From contig CAWJAM010000009.1 in the NCBI GenBank assembly GCA_963840835.1, forward strand, positions 124,001 to 188,000: a stretch of 64,000 bases of DNA. The letters are read 5' to 3'. Positions within the stretch are counted from its first letter, which is position 1. Every line of letters starts with the position of its first letter. Source of the DNA: Rubrobacter_D sp963840835 (GTDB lineage Bacteria; Actinomycetota; Rubrobacteria; Rubrobacterales; Rubrobacteraceae). Made by a program: the position numbers and the translations under genes. Of this stretch, positions 51,571 through 59,432 are shown piece by piece. The notes beneath the pieces were generated by a model. It had not been told where the DNA came from. It made no database searches and was given only the letters and a program-made list of their open reading frames with translations.

Positions 51571-51600
51571 CAGAGGTCTTGACCTCTGCTAATCGCTCAA
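51559..51600. terminator. 42-base near-perfect palindrome at the end of trmD
   Basis: A perfect 20-bp stem with a 2-base loop. The trmD stop (51568-51570) is inside the left arm, so the hairpin would form partly in coding RNA. Convergent with the minus-strand SnoaL-like gene. It probably serves as a two-way terminator. No T-run follows. Confidence 0.65.
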
Positions 51601-51690
51601 TTCAGCAAGAAGTAGCGCTGAAATGCGTGCAATGGTGTTGAATCCCAATGCAAATCGCTCCTATGTGGTGAGCGGTTGACCCATGCGGAA

Positions 51691-52131
51691 CTATACTTCT
51701 GCGTGCCCCGGTTCGGGGACGAGGCCGAGCTGCTGCATCATGCCGAGTGCATCGAAGGTGCTCCAGTCTTCGACGATCTTGCCTTGGGCGAACCGTTCGA
51801 TGGTGATGCCCATAACCTCCATTCGCTTGCCTGTGGCGGGGCCAAGGTCCTCTATCTCGCCTTGGTGGGTACCGCGAACACTGAAGCGGGTCACCACCTT
51901 GTCTCCTTCGGCCAACTGGTCCTCAATGGTGGCCTCGAGGTCGGGGAACGCTGCCCGGTAGTTGGCGGCGAACTGCCTGGCGCCTTCTATGCCTCGTACG
52001 TCTCCGGCCGTGGGCTCGTGGCCGACGTAGTCGGGAGCGTAGAAGTCCTCGGCCGCGCCTAGGTTTCCCCCACTGTTGAACATCTCCTCGAACTCCCGGC
52101 GCACCACGGCCTTGTTCTCTTCGGTGCTCAT
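51691..52131 (-). CDS. SnoaL-like (NTF2-fold) protein
   Basis: A 146-residue small alpha+beta-barrel protein: VVRREFEEMFNSGGNLGAAE, YVGHEPTAGDVRGIEGARQF, EGDKVVTRFSVRGTHQGEI and GKIVEDWSTFDALGMMQQLG are typical of the polyketide-cyclase-like SnoaL group. Members range from cyclases to proteins of unknown use. Nothing nearby suggests a polyketide pathway, so the function stays open. ATG 52131 follows GGGAGA on the minus strand. Confidence 0.85.
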   Translation of the reverse strand: MSTEENKAVVRREFEEMFNSGGNLGAAEDFYAPDYVGHEPTAGDVRGIEGARQFAANYRAAFPDLEATIEDQLAEGDKVVTRFSVRGTHQGEIEDLGPATGKRMEVMGITIERFAQGKIVEDWSTFDALGMMQQLGLVPEPGHAEV

Positions 52132-52274
52132 GTACAGTCTCCCTTCTCGTTGCCCTACCGATTCCTGGCCTGCACGATAGCAAGGCGGCTACTCTTCCAA
52201 CTTCGCCAGGATGGGCTATTTTTCTGAGCGAGGGATATAGCCAATGTGGGCTACGGGCCAAGCGAACCGCGATG

Positions 52275-53969
52275 CTACGAGATGAGGTCGTGCCTGGCGG
52301 CGTACGCCGCGGCGGCTGCCCGGGAGGGGAGGTCCAACTTCGTGAGTATGCTCGAGACGTGACGATGGATGGTGTGTTTACTGAGAACTAGCCGGTCGGC
52401 GATGTCCTGGTTGCTCATCCCATGCGCCACCAGACGGAGGACTTCCAACTCCCTTTGTGACATGCCGGCCAGGTTGGATGTATCGCCGGTCTCTATTTCA
52501 CGCAGCAGTGTGGCTGTGGCGCCGGCGTTCGCGCCAAGGTTCTCGAAAACGGCGAGCGCGGCGCGGGCCTCCGTTCTGGCAACCTCGGGGTCGAGATCGC
52601 GCAGGGCTTGCGCGATCAGAAGTCGCGTTCGCGCCGTCTCGAACGGCATCCCTAGTCGGGCGAACTCGGACAGAGCCGCTTCGAGGTGACCCTTCGCCTC
52701 AGCGTCCCCGCCGTCGGAAAGAGCGTGGCCCCGCAGGCGCTCGCCGCGCGCGAGCATGACCCTGCAATCGAGGGTGCCGCCCAGCTCGGCGAGCTTGCGG
52801 CCCCGCTCGGCGGCCACCTCGACCTGGCCCTGGCCGATCTCCACCTCTCCGAGCAACTCTAGTAGCAAAGCGCTCTCCAGCCGGTTCTCGCCGACTACGC
52901 CGAGCCTGCGCCGGGCCGTCGCTGCGGCCAGGGAGAGGTTGCCCCGCAGAAGTAGGATCCTCGCATGCACGGGCGCGGCTGCTTCGTGGTCTTCGAACCC
53001 GGCCAGCAGCCGTTCGGCTTCCTCCAGGCGGCCCTGGGCCAGTCTCAGCTCTGCCAGCCTAGTCAGGGCCTCGCCGCGCACCGCGGGCAGTGCGTCCTCC
53101 GACAGCTCCAGCGCCGCTATCAGCTCCTCCTCGGCATCGTGCCAGTTCCCTGTGGCGACAAGGACGCCTCCGTAGTGGGCGCGGCAGGTGGCGTTGAGGT
53201 AAGGGCAACCATAGCGTTCGATGAACCGGTCCGCCGCCCGTACCCACTGCACGACCCGCTCGAAGTCGGCACAGCGATTGCAGGCGTGGATCATCTGGCA
53301 GCTGGTGAAGACCACGGTGTCGAGCCGCCCTTCGCCGGCGAGCGCCCCTGCCATCGCCTCGTCAATAAGGGGCACGCCTTCGGCGACCCTGCCCTGCTCG
53401 ACCAGCGCGTATCCGATCTCGCTCAGGGCGCATAGCTCGAGGTCGCGGTCCCCAACCTCGGCGGCCAACCGGCGCGCATCGCGGGCCAGGGTCTCGCTCT
53501 GGCCGGGGTCCTGGCTGCCACACGCCCTCGTGAGAAATACCCAGCCCCGCATAGGTTCGAGGTCGAACTCGTCGATGAGTCGTGCGGCGTGGGCCGCCCA
53601 TCCAGCAGCGGCGGCATGGTTACCGAGGTTGTCCTGGTAGAGGAAAGTGAGCTGAAGGGCAACGTTGGCCGCCCCGACCGGGTCGGGGAGACGGCGAAAC
53701 GCCACGTATGCCCGTTCCCAGCAGCGCGCCGACTCCAGGATCTCACCAAGCCACCACAGTGCTTCTCCCAGTCCGAACAAGACCTCGGGTGAGTCGTCCG
53801 CCCGCAGGGCCTGCTCCAACGCGGAGCGCGCCTCCTCCCACGCTCCCCGCCCCAGGGCTTCCTGTCCGGCTTGGATAGAGGCGGTTGACTCGATCCGCAC
53901 GGGTGGACGCAACTCTACGACGCCATCCTCACCGTTTCGCTTCTTCCCTGCGGACGATTCCTGGGCCAT
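52275..53969 (-). CDS. LuxR-family regulator with TPR-like helical repeats
   Basis: A 564-residue protein. Residues 1-480 are helical repeats of about 40 residues rich in Ala/Leu/Glu (such as ARSALEQALRADDSPEVLFG and LTRLAELRLAQGRLEEAERL), without any P-loop ATPase. The C-terminus is a LuxR helix-turn-helix (QRELEVLRLVAHGMSNQDIA, SKHTIHRHVSSILTKLDLPS). It resembles the C-terminal half of MalT-type regulators. ATG 53969 is preferred over an upstream start at 54032 because GAGAGAGCC precedes it. Its signal is unknown, and the SnoaL-like gene just downstream may be a target. Confidence 0.85.
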   Translation of the reverse strand: MAQESSAGKKRNGEDGVVELRPPVRIESTASIQAGQEALGRGAWEEARSALEQALRADDSPEVLFGLGEALWWLGEILESARCWERAYVAFRRLPDPVGAANVALQLTFLYQDNLGNHAAAAGWAAHAARLIDEFDLEPMRGWVFLTRACGSQDPGQSETLARDARRLAAEVGDRDLELCALSEIGYALVEQGRVAEGVPLIDEAMAGALAGEGRLDTVVFTSCQMIHACNRCADFERVVQWVRAADRFIERYGCPYLNATCRAHYGGVLVATGNWHDAEEELIAALELSEDALPAVRGEALTRLAELRLAQGRLEEAERLLAGFEDHEAAAPVHARILLLRGNLSLAAATARRRLGVVGENRLESALLLELLGEVEIGQGQVEVAAERGRKLAELGGTLDCRVMLARGERLRGHALSDGGDAEAKGHLEAALSEFARLGMPFETARTRLLIAQALRDLDPEVARTEARAALAVFENLGANAGATATLLREIETGDTSNLAGMSQRELEVLRLVAHGMSNQDIADRLVLSKHTIHRHVSSILTKLDLPSRAAAAAYAARHDLIS

Positions 53970-54032
53970 GATCGGGCTCTCTCGTCGATGGAGTTTCGTC
54001 AGAATGCTACTATTTCTACAAGACGAGGGCAA

Positions 54033-54176
54033 GAGCGGTGAGCGTCATGGAGAGGTGGTGCCTGGCGTGCTATTATCGGGCGATCAAGGAGATTCGTGCG
54101 TTTCCCAAGCGGGAACGCGGCGAGGTCGGGAATGTCTCCTTAGCCCCAAGATCATCCACCACGAGAGGAGATGTAC
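54033..54176 (+). promoter_or_regulatory. rplS upstream region with hairpin
   Basis: A TATTAT hexamer near 54071 could be a -10 box, needed because rplS is cut off from trmD. Further down, GCGTTTCCC pairs with GGGAACGC (about 54097-54119, one bulged base), a possible leader hairpin of the kind used in ribosomal-protein autoregulation. Confidence 0.4.
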
Positions 54177-54503
54177 ATGATAACTAGCGAGAATTTGCAG
54201 CAGCGGGACGTCGCGTTCAAGCCAGGCGACACGGTGCGGGTGCACTACAGGGTCATCGAGGGCAGCCGAGAGCGGGTACAGGTCTTCGAGGGCCTGTGTA
54301 TCGCGCGCAAAGGCGGTGGCATCAACGAGACGTTCACCGTCAGGAAGAACTCCTTCGGGGTGAACGTGGAGAGGATCTTCCCGCTCCAGTCACCGAAGAT
54401 CGCCAAGATAGAAGTCGCCTCCCGCGGCGCCGTTCGGCGCGCGAAGCTCTACTACATCCGCGACAAGGTGGGCAAGAAGGCCAGGGTGAAGAAGGCGAAG
54501 TAA
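54177..54503 (+). CDS. rplS: Ribosomal protein bL19
   Basis: A 108-residue large-subunit protein: FKPGDTVRVHYRVIEGSRER, VQVFEGLCIARKGGGINETF and VNVERIFPLQSPKIAKIEV. Of two in-frame ATGs, 54177 is chosen because AGAGGAG ends at 54170 and gives normal spacing, whereas ATG 54171 would touch it. rnhB begins 9 bases on. Confidence 0.95.
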   Translation: MITSENLQQRDVAFKPGDTVRVHYRVIEGSRERVQVFEGLCIARKGGGINETFTVRKNSFGVNVERIFPLQSPKIAKIEVASRGAVRRAKLYYIRDKVGKKARVKKAK

Positions 54504-54512
54504 GCCCGAGAG

Positions 54513-55133
54513 TTGCCGGGAACCTCTCCAGCCGGGGAGAGTCCTCTCTACGCCTTCGACGCTGCCTGGGTTTTTGGCCGCCGCGGGCCGCTTGCCGGGG
54601 CCGATGAGGCGGGCCGCGGCGCCCTGGCTGGCCCGCTCGTCGCGGCCGCCGTCGTCCTCGGCGAACGCGAGGTTCTTGGTATAAACGACTCCAAGGCGCT
54701 GTCCCCAGATCTCAGGGAGAAGGTCATTGAATCTCTGCTGCGCCGCGCCACGGCCGTCGCCGTCATATCCTTCCCGGCCTGGTGGATCGACAGCCACGGC
54801 GTAGGCCGGGCGAACCGCGAGGCCCTGGCCGGTGCTCTCTCTTCGCTCGAAGCGCACGCAGGGTGCCGGCTCGCCGACGGCAACCTGGCGCTTGGCCCTG
54901 ACGTGGAGTGCCTCCCCAAGGCCGACGCGAAGAGCGCGGCGGTCGCGGCGGCCAGCGTGGTCGCCAAGGTCGTGCGCGACGACGCGATGCGCGCCCTCTC
55001 CGAAGCCTACCCAGGCTACGGGTTCGAACGCAACCGGGGCTACGGGACGGCGGAGCACCGGGGCGCGCTGGCGGAGCTTGGGCCTTGCCGGGTGCACCGT
55101 CTCACCTACTCAGGGGTGGCCCCTGAAGGGTAG
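54513..55133 (+). CDS. rnhB: Ribonuclease HII
   Basis: A 206-residue nuclease removing RNA from RNA-DNA hybrids. LAGADEAGRGALAGPLVAAA holds the first acidic residues, GINDSKALSPDLREKV and KADAKSAAVAAASVVAKVVR follow with the final Asp. The TTG start at 54513 follows GAGAG. yraN starts 4 bases after the stop. Confidence 0.94.
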   Translation: MPGTSPAGESPLYAFDAAWVFGRRGPLAGADEAGRGALAGPLVAAAVVLGEREVLGINDSKALSPDLREKVIESLLRRATAVAVISFPAWWIDSHGVGRANREALAGALSSLEAHAGCRLADGNLALGPDVECLPKADAKSAAVAAASVVAKVVRDDAMRALSEAYPGYGFERNRGYGTAEHRGALAELGPCRVHRLTYSGVAPEG

Positions 55134-55137
55134 ATCC

Positions 55138-55473
55138 GTGGGAGCGTGGGGCGAGGATCTCGCACTTCGCTACCTGATCAAACACGGCTACAGGCTCGTC
55201 GAACGAAACTACAGGACGCGTCGCGGGGAGATCGACTTGATCCTACGCAAAGAAGGTACCCTAGTCTTCGTCGAAGTGAAGCTGCGCCGGGGAACCGGAT
55301 TCGGCGACCCACTCGAAGCCGTAACGCCACGTAAACAAGCCACCCTGCGCTACCTCGCCGAACGGTACCTCGCCGTCCGCGAACCAGACTTCGACACCGT
55401 GCGGTTCGACGTGGTCGGAATCCTCGCAAGCCGCGAAGGGCTACGCATAGATCACATCCAAGACGCGTTCTAG
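55138..55473 (+). CDS. YraN/UPF0102 nuclease-fold protein
   Basis: A 111-residue protein of the endonuclease-like YraN family: GAWGEDLALRYLIKHGYRLV, NYRTRRGEIDLILRKEGTLV and FVEVKLRRGTGFGDP carry the PD-(D/E)xK-like residues (GEIDLI, EVK). GTG 55138 is the only reasonable start. Usual order rplS-rnhB-yraN-comM-dprA is preserved. Confidence 0.9.
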   Translation: MGAWGEDLALRYLIKHGYRLVERNYRTRRGEIDLILRKEGTLVFVEVKLRRGTGFGDPLEAVTPRKQATLRYLAERYLAVREPDFDTVRFDVVGILASREGLRIDHIQDAF

Positions 55474-55628
55474 CACGCCTGCTTCGCAGGCTTGTCAGCA
55501 CGTTCCGCCTTCGGCTTCCACTTGTCAGCACGCTCAGGCTGACGCCTTCGCTTGTCAGCCCGGCGCCTCCCTCCGTCGGCGCCTTGTCAGCAAGTCGTCT
55601 TGGGGCGCGGCCACGAGCGTACAACCCT
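55474..55628. repeat. Inverted-orientation repeat array and shared block (copy B)
   Basis: From 55474 to about 55591, linkers reading CTTGTCAGCACG alternate with palindromes GCCTGCTTCGCAGGC, CCGCCTTCGGC and GGCGCCTCCC...GGCGCC. On the minus strand these are the same units as in 43795-43920. The array runs into the 37-base block 55592-55628 (copy A at 43696-43732). Confidence 0.75.
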
Positions 55629-55667
55629 CCCGGCTCGGGTGGCGGTATGCGGTTCTTGACGACTTGT

Positions 55668-55760
55668 TTGCTACAGACTCCGGTGCTTGTATAATATTTT
55701 ATACATTAGTATAGTATTAGAGACGAGAATCTAGTATAGTGGCCGTGCTCTATGGAGGGA
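55668..55760 (+). promoter_or_regulatory. AT-rich promoter/operator region upstream of comM
   Basis: TTGCTA (55668-55673), 16-base spacer, perfect TATAAT (55690-55695). Immediately after the -10 is the inverted repeat GTATAA-N4-TTATAC (55689-55704), and TAGTATAGT occurs twice (near 55707 and 55732). It is far more AT-rich than its surroundings, a likely regulated promoter for the comM-dprA-sigma operon. Confidence 0.6.
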
Positions 55761-55801
55761 CAACATGGTAGGAGGAGAAGAGCGGGGGGTGTAGTGGCGG
55801 C

Positions 55802-57328
55802 TTGTGGGGAAGATCGCTTTTGAGTGTATGCCGGGCGAGGAGCCTGAGTCTCTTCGGGATAGACGCGTTGCCCGTTGAGGTGGAGGTAGATGTGAGTCCT
55901 GGACTGCCGGGGTTTTCGATCGTGGGTCTGCCGGATGCGGCTGTGCAGGAGGCGCGGGAGAGGGTGAGGGTTGCGATCTCCAACAGCGGATACAAGTTTC
56001 CGACGAAGCGTGTGATCGTCAACCTCGCCCCGGCCAACCTCAGGAAAGAAGGTCCCGCCTTCGACCTCCCCATAGCGCTTGGCATCCTCGCTGCCTCGGG
56101 CGCCCTCGATCCGGGGGGATTGGAGCGGGCTGGCGTCGTTGGGGAGCTGTCGCTTGACGGCGGTGTCAGGGGCATAAAGGGGGCTCTATCAATGGCCGAG
56201 GGCGCAAGGAGAGAGGGGTTGGCGCGCCTCGTGCTTCCGGAGCGGGACGCGCCGGAGGCCGCGGTGATCGGTGGTGTCGAGGTGTTCGGGATGAGGAACC
56301 TCCGAGAATCCGTGGATTTTCTCGCGGATCCCAGGCCCTTCGCGCCTGCCGAGCCCGCGCCCGAGGACGGAGGCGATCCAGGAGGGAAGGAAGACTTCGC
56401 CGACGTGGCGGGGCAGCGGTACGCCAAGCGCGCCCTGGAGGTGGCGGCTGCTGGGGGACACAACGTCGTGATGAGCGGACCGCCCGGGTCGGGGAAGACC
56501 ATGCTGGCGCGCAGGATGCCTGGCATACTTCCGCCGCTCACGATGGAGGAACGCATCGAGGTGACGAAGGTCCACAGTGCCAGCGGAGAGGGCAATGGGA
56601 CGCTCGTCACGCGGAGGCCGTTCAGGGCGCCGCACCACACTGTCTCGACCTCCGGGCTCGCCGGCGGCGGGAGCAATCCTCGGCCGGGCGAGGTGTCGCT
56701 CGCGCACCACGGGGTGCTCTTCCTGGATGAGTTGCCCGAGTTCGGCCGCACCGCGCTGGAGGCCTTGCGTCAGCCTCTGGAGGACGGCCACGTGACTATC
56801 TCGCGGGTGGCGGCGACGCTAAGCTACCCCGCGCGGGTCACACTACTTTGTTCCATGAACCCGTGTCCCTGCGGGCACGCCGGCGACAGGAGGAGGGCCT
56901 GCCGGTGTACGGCTGGACAGATCGAACGTTACCAGGGGCGTATCTCGGGGCCTTTGCTCGACCGCATGGACATCTTCGTCGATGTCCCGCGTCTCACGCG
57001 CCAGGAACTGCGCGACGAGCGGCTGGCGGAAGCATCAGCGTTCATCAGGGAGCGGGTAGGCCGGGCGCGTGGTGTCCAGACCAGGCGTCAGGGGTCTCCC
57101 AATTCCATACTCTCCGGGCGCCTGCTGCGGCAGGTATGCGCGTTGCGGGGCGATGCAGAGATGCTCTTCTCGCGGGCGGTGGACAGGATGGGGCTCTCCG
57201 GCAGGGGGCACGACAGGGTATTGCGCGTTGCGCGGACCGTCGCCGACCTCGCCCAGCAAGACGAGATTTCCGCCGAGCACGTGGCGGAGGCGCTCAACTA
57301 CAGGAGGTCCCACCTCGTTGGAAGATAG
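55802..57328 (+). CDS. comM: YifB/ComM-type Mg-chelatase-like AAA+ ATPase
   Basis: A 508-residue helicase-like protein that promotes branch migration during natural transformation. The N-terminal Lon-protease-like domain (GIDALPVEVEVDVSPGLPGF and on) leads to the AAA+ core: VMSGPPGSGKTMLARRMPG, GVLFLDELPEFGRTALEALR, and the zinc-like cysteines of CSMNPCPCGHAGDRRRACRC. The C-terminal lid is VLRVARTVADLAQQDEISAE. Start TTG 55802 is tentative. It overlaps dprA by 11 bases. Confidence 0.93.
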   Translation: MWGRSLLSVCRARSLSLFGIDALPVEVEVDVSPGLPGFSIVGLPDAAVQEARERVRVAISNSGYKFPTKRVIVNLAPANLRKEGPAFDLPIALGILAASGALDPGGLERAGVVGELSLDGGVRGIKGALSMAEGARREGLARLVLPERDAPEAAVIGGVEVFGMRNLRESVDFLADPRPFAPAEPAPEDGGDPGGKEDFADVAGQRYAKRALEVAAAGGHNVVMSGPPGSGKTMLARRMPGILPPLTMEERIEVTKVHSASGEGNGTLVTRRPFRAPHHTVSTSGLAGGGSNPRPGEVSLAHHGVLFLDELPEFGRTALEALRQPLEDGHVTISRVAATLSYPARVTLLCSMNPCPCGHAGDRRRACRCTAGQIERYQGRISGPLLDRMDIFVDVPRLTRQELRDERLAEASAFIRERVGRARGVQTRRQGSPNSILSGRLLRQVCALRGDAEMLFSRAVDRMGLSGRGHDRVLRVARTVADLAQQDEISAEHVAEALNYRRSHLVGR

Positions 57329-58430
57329 CGACCGCGAAAAAGATCGCGCCAAGTACCTGTTCCTCTCCCTCCTTCAGGCCAGGGTCGGCGGCAGCCTGGT
57401 CTCGAGGCTCGGCAACCTGGCCCCCGAGGCCGTGCTGGAGACGCCGTTCTCCGAGCTGGCCGATTGGACGAGGACATCCGAGAAGGCTACGCGCGCCTTC
57501 GACGAGCTGCAGCGGGGCTTCGACCCTCACGCCGTAGAAGCCCGCCTGGCTTCAAGGGGGATAAAAATAGTCACCCTGGCGGACGACGCTTACCCCAGGT
57601 TGCTCAGAGATGTCCCCGACCCACCGCCCGCCCTCTACGTTGACGGAGCGGTACCCGAGTCGGTCTGCGTCGCACTCGTCGGCTCGCGCAAGGCTTCTGC
57701 GACGGGTACCGAGACCGCGAGGGCCCTCGGGCGGGCGCTCTGTGAGCGGGGTGTATGCGTGGTGAGCGGGCTCGCGCTGGGGGTAGACGCCGCCGCGCAC
57801 GAGGGGGCCGTCGAGGCCGCCGGGACGACGGTGGGCGTGCTCGGCTGCGGCATCGATATAGTCTACCCGAGGAGCAACAGGGGTCTCTTCGACTCGGTCA
57901 GGCGCCACGGCGCGCTCGTCTCTGAGTATTACCTCGGTGAGGCGCCGCTCGCCTGGCGCTTCCCTGCCAGGAATAGAATTATCGCCGGGCTGGCATCGAC
58001 GGTGGTCGTCGTCGAGGCACCCGAACACAGCGGCGCCCTCATAACGGCCAGCCACGCGCTCGACGCGGGAAGGGACGTGTGGGCCGTGCCTGGTCCCCCC
58101 GGCGTTCGCGAGTGCAGGGGATCGAACGGGCTGCTCGCCGACGGCTCGGGCGTGCTTTGGGATATCCCCGAGTTCGTCGAGGCCGTCGCGCCGCCCCGCG
58201 GCGCGACGGCCTCGACTGACGCCCCCGACCTAGCGGTACCCGCCGGCCTGCCAGAGACCGAGGCAGCCGTGCTCTCGGGGGTCGGGTTCGAGCCACGGGG
58301 GGTAGATGCCGTAGCGAGGCGAAGCGGGGTGGAGATGCCCGGCGTTCTGCCCGCGCTCGCTTTGCTCGAGCTCAAGGGCTTCGTGAGCCGCGACAGTGTC
58401 GGCGCTTACGTGAGGAGGGCTGCCCCGTGA
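57318..58430 (+). CDS. dprA: DNA-processing protein DprA
   Basis: A 370-residue single-strand DNA-binding protein that loads RecA on incoming DNA. The Rossmann core shows ALVGSRKASATGTETARALG, VVSGLALGVDAAAHEGAVEA, GVLGCGIDIVYPRSNRGLF, FPARNRIIAGLASTVVVVEA and SGALITASHALDAGRDVWAV. A C-terminal winged-helix follows. TTG 57318 is chosen since AGGAGG (57302-57307) lies before it, and the longer upstream frame covers comM. Its stop overlaps the next gene (GTGA). Confidence 0.93.
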   Translation: MEDSDREKDRAKYLFLSLLQARVGGSLVSRLGNLAPEAVLETPFSELADWTRTSEKATRAFDELQRGFDPHAVEARLASRGIKIVTLADDAYPRLLRDVPDPPPALYVDGAVPESVCVALVGSRKASATGTETARALGRALCERGVCVVSGLALGVDAAAHEGAVEAAGTTVGVLGCGIDIVYPRSNRGLFDSVRRHGALVSEYYLGEAPLAWRFPARNRIIAGLASTVVVVEAPEHSGALITASHALDAGRDVWAVPGPPGVRECRGSNGLLADGSGVLWDIPEFVEAVAPPRGATASTDAPDLAVPAGLPETEAAVLSGVGFEPRGVDAVARRSGVEMPGVLPALALLELKGFVSRDSVGAYVRRAAP

Positions 58431-59245
58431 CGAGGCGAACCATCGGCGCGCTCTGGTCTCGCTACTTCCAAGTCCGGAACCGCATCGCCGCGGGCGGCCT
58501 CTCCTGCGTAAAGCTACGGTCGGCGGAGCGAGAGGCCAGGGGGCTCAGGGACAGGCTAGTCGTCAACTACTCCCCGCTCGTCAGGTACGTCGCTGGCAGG
58601 GTCTCGGGACGCCTGGCCGGGCCCCTCGACCAGGAGGACCTCATCTCGTCGGGGCTCGTCGGACTCCTTGGCGCCGTCGAGACCTACGATCCAGGGCGCC
58701 GCAGCAAGTTCGAGTCGTACGCGATCTCCAAGATCCGTTGGTCCATGCTCGACGAGTTGAGGAAGGTGGATCCCCTGTCTCGCCGTACCCGCCTGAGGGC
58801 CCACCAGACCGAGAGGGCCAGGGACGAGCTGGTGCAGAAGCTCGGCCGCGCGCCGACGGAGTCCGAGCTCGTCAGGTGTCTTGGCACCAGCGTCACCGAG
58901 CACCGGGCGTTCCTCGACCAGTACGCCAGGGCGCACGTGAGGTCGCTCGAAGCGTGGCAGGAAGGACCGGTTGGCGGGTTGCACGACCTGATCGGGGACC
59001 ACTCGGCGACCGACCCCGCCTCGGCGGCGGAGATGGCGGAGGTCAGGGCGCGGCTGGTCCGGGCCATAGGGTCGCTCGGTGAGAAGGAGCGTGTGGTCAC
59101 TACCTTCTATTACTTCGAGGGCCTTACGCTCAGGGAGATAGGAAGGGTCCTCGACCTCACAGAAGGCCGCATCTCCCAGATACTACACACGGCTCTCGCC
59201 CGGCTCAGGCACAGCCTCTCCGAGCAGGCCGCTTGCGACCGCTAG
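58427..59245 (+). CDS. whiG: FliA/WhiG-type sigma factor
   Basis: A 272-residue group 3 sigma factor. Region 2 is LVVNYSPLVRYVAGRVSGRL with LDQEDLISSGLVGLLGAVET and KFESYAISKIRWSMLDELRK. Region 3 follows, then region 4 EKERVVTTFYYFEGLTLREI with LTEGRISQILHTALARLR. The dprA-sigma-rpsB arrangement is that of streptomycete whiG, a sporulation sigma. Whether this organism sporulates, or uses it for motility or other genes, is unknown, so the symbol indicates family only. Confidence 0.88.
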   Translation: MTRRTIGALWSRYFQVRNRIAAGGLSCVKLRSAEREARGLRDRLVVNYSPLVRYVAGRVSGRLAGPLDQEDLISSGLVGLLGAVETYDPGRRSKFESYAISKIRWSMLDELRKVDPLSRRTRLRAHQTERARDELVQKLGRAPTESELVRCLGTSVTEHRAFLDQYARAHVRSLEAWQEGPVGGLHDLIGDHSATDPASAAEMAEVRARLVRAIGSLGEKERVVTTFYYFEGLTLREIGRVLDLTEGRISQILHTALARLRHSLSEQAACDR

Positions 59246-59432
59246 AAGCATCCATCTCCGTGTGCTAAGATCTTTGGTCGGACGTGGCCTAGTGCGTCAC
59301 GGTCTCGTCCAAAACTACGCACGCCCGCCGTAGGGTTCTTCGGACCCGGGTGGTGGTCCGTCGAGAACTCAGGAGGCGGATTGCGAGGCGCGGGCGGAGG
59401 ATACCAACCACCTGAAGAGAGAGGTAGAGATT
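59246..59432 (+). promoter_or_regulatory. rpsB leader region
   Basis: A 187-base gap with TAAGAT near 59267 as a possible -10 box and a hairpin GGGTTC-TTC-GGACCC (about 59333-59347). Ribosomal protein S2 operons often have autoregulatory leaders. No known leader motif was matched by eye. Confidence 0.4.
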
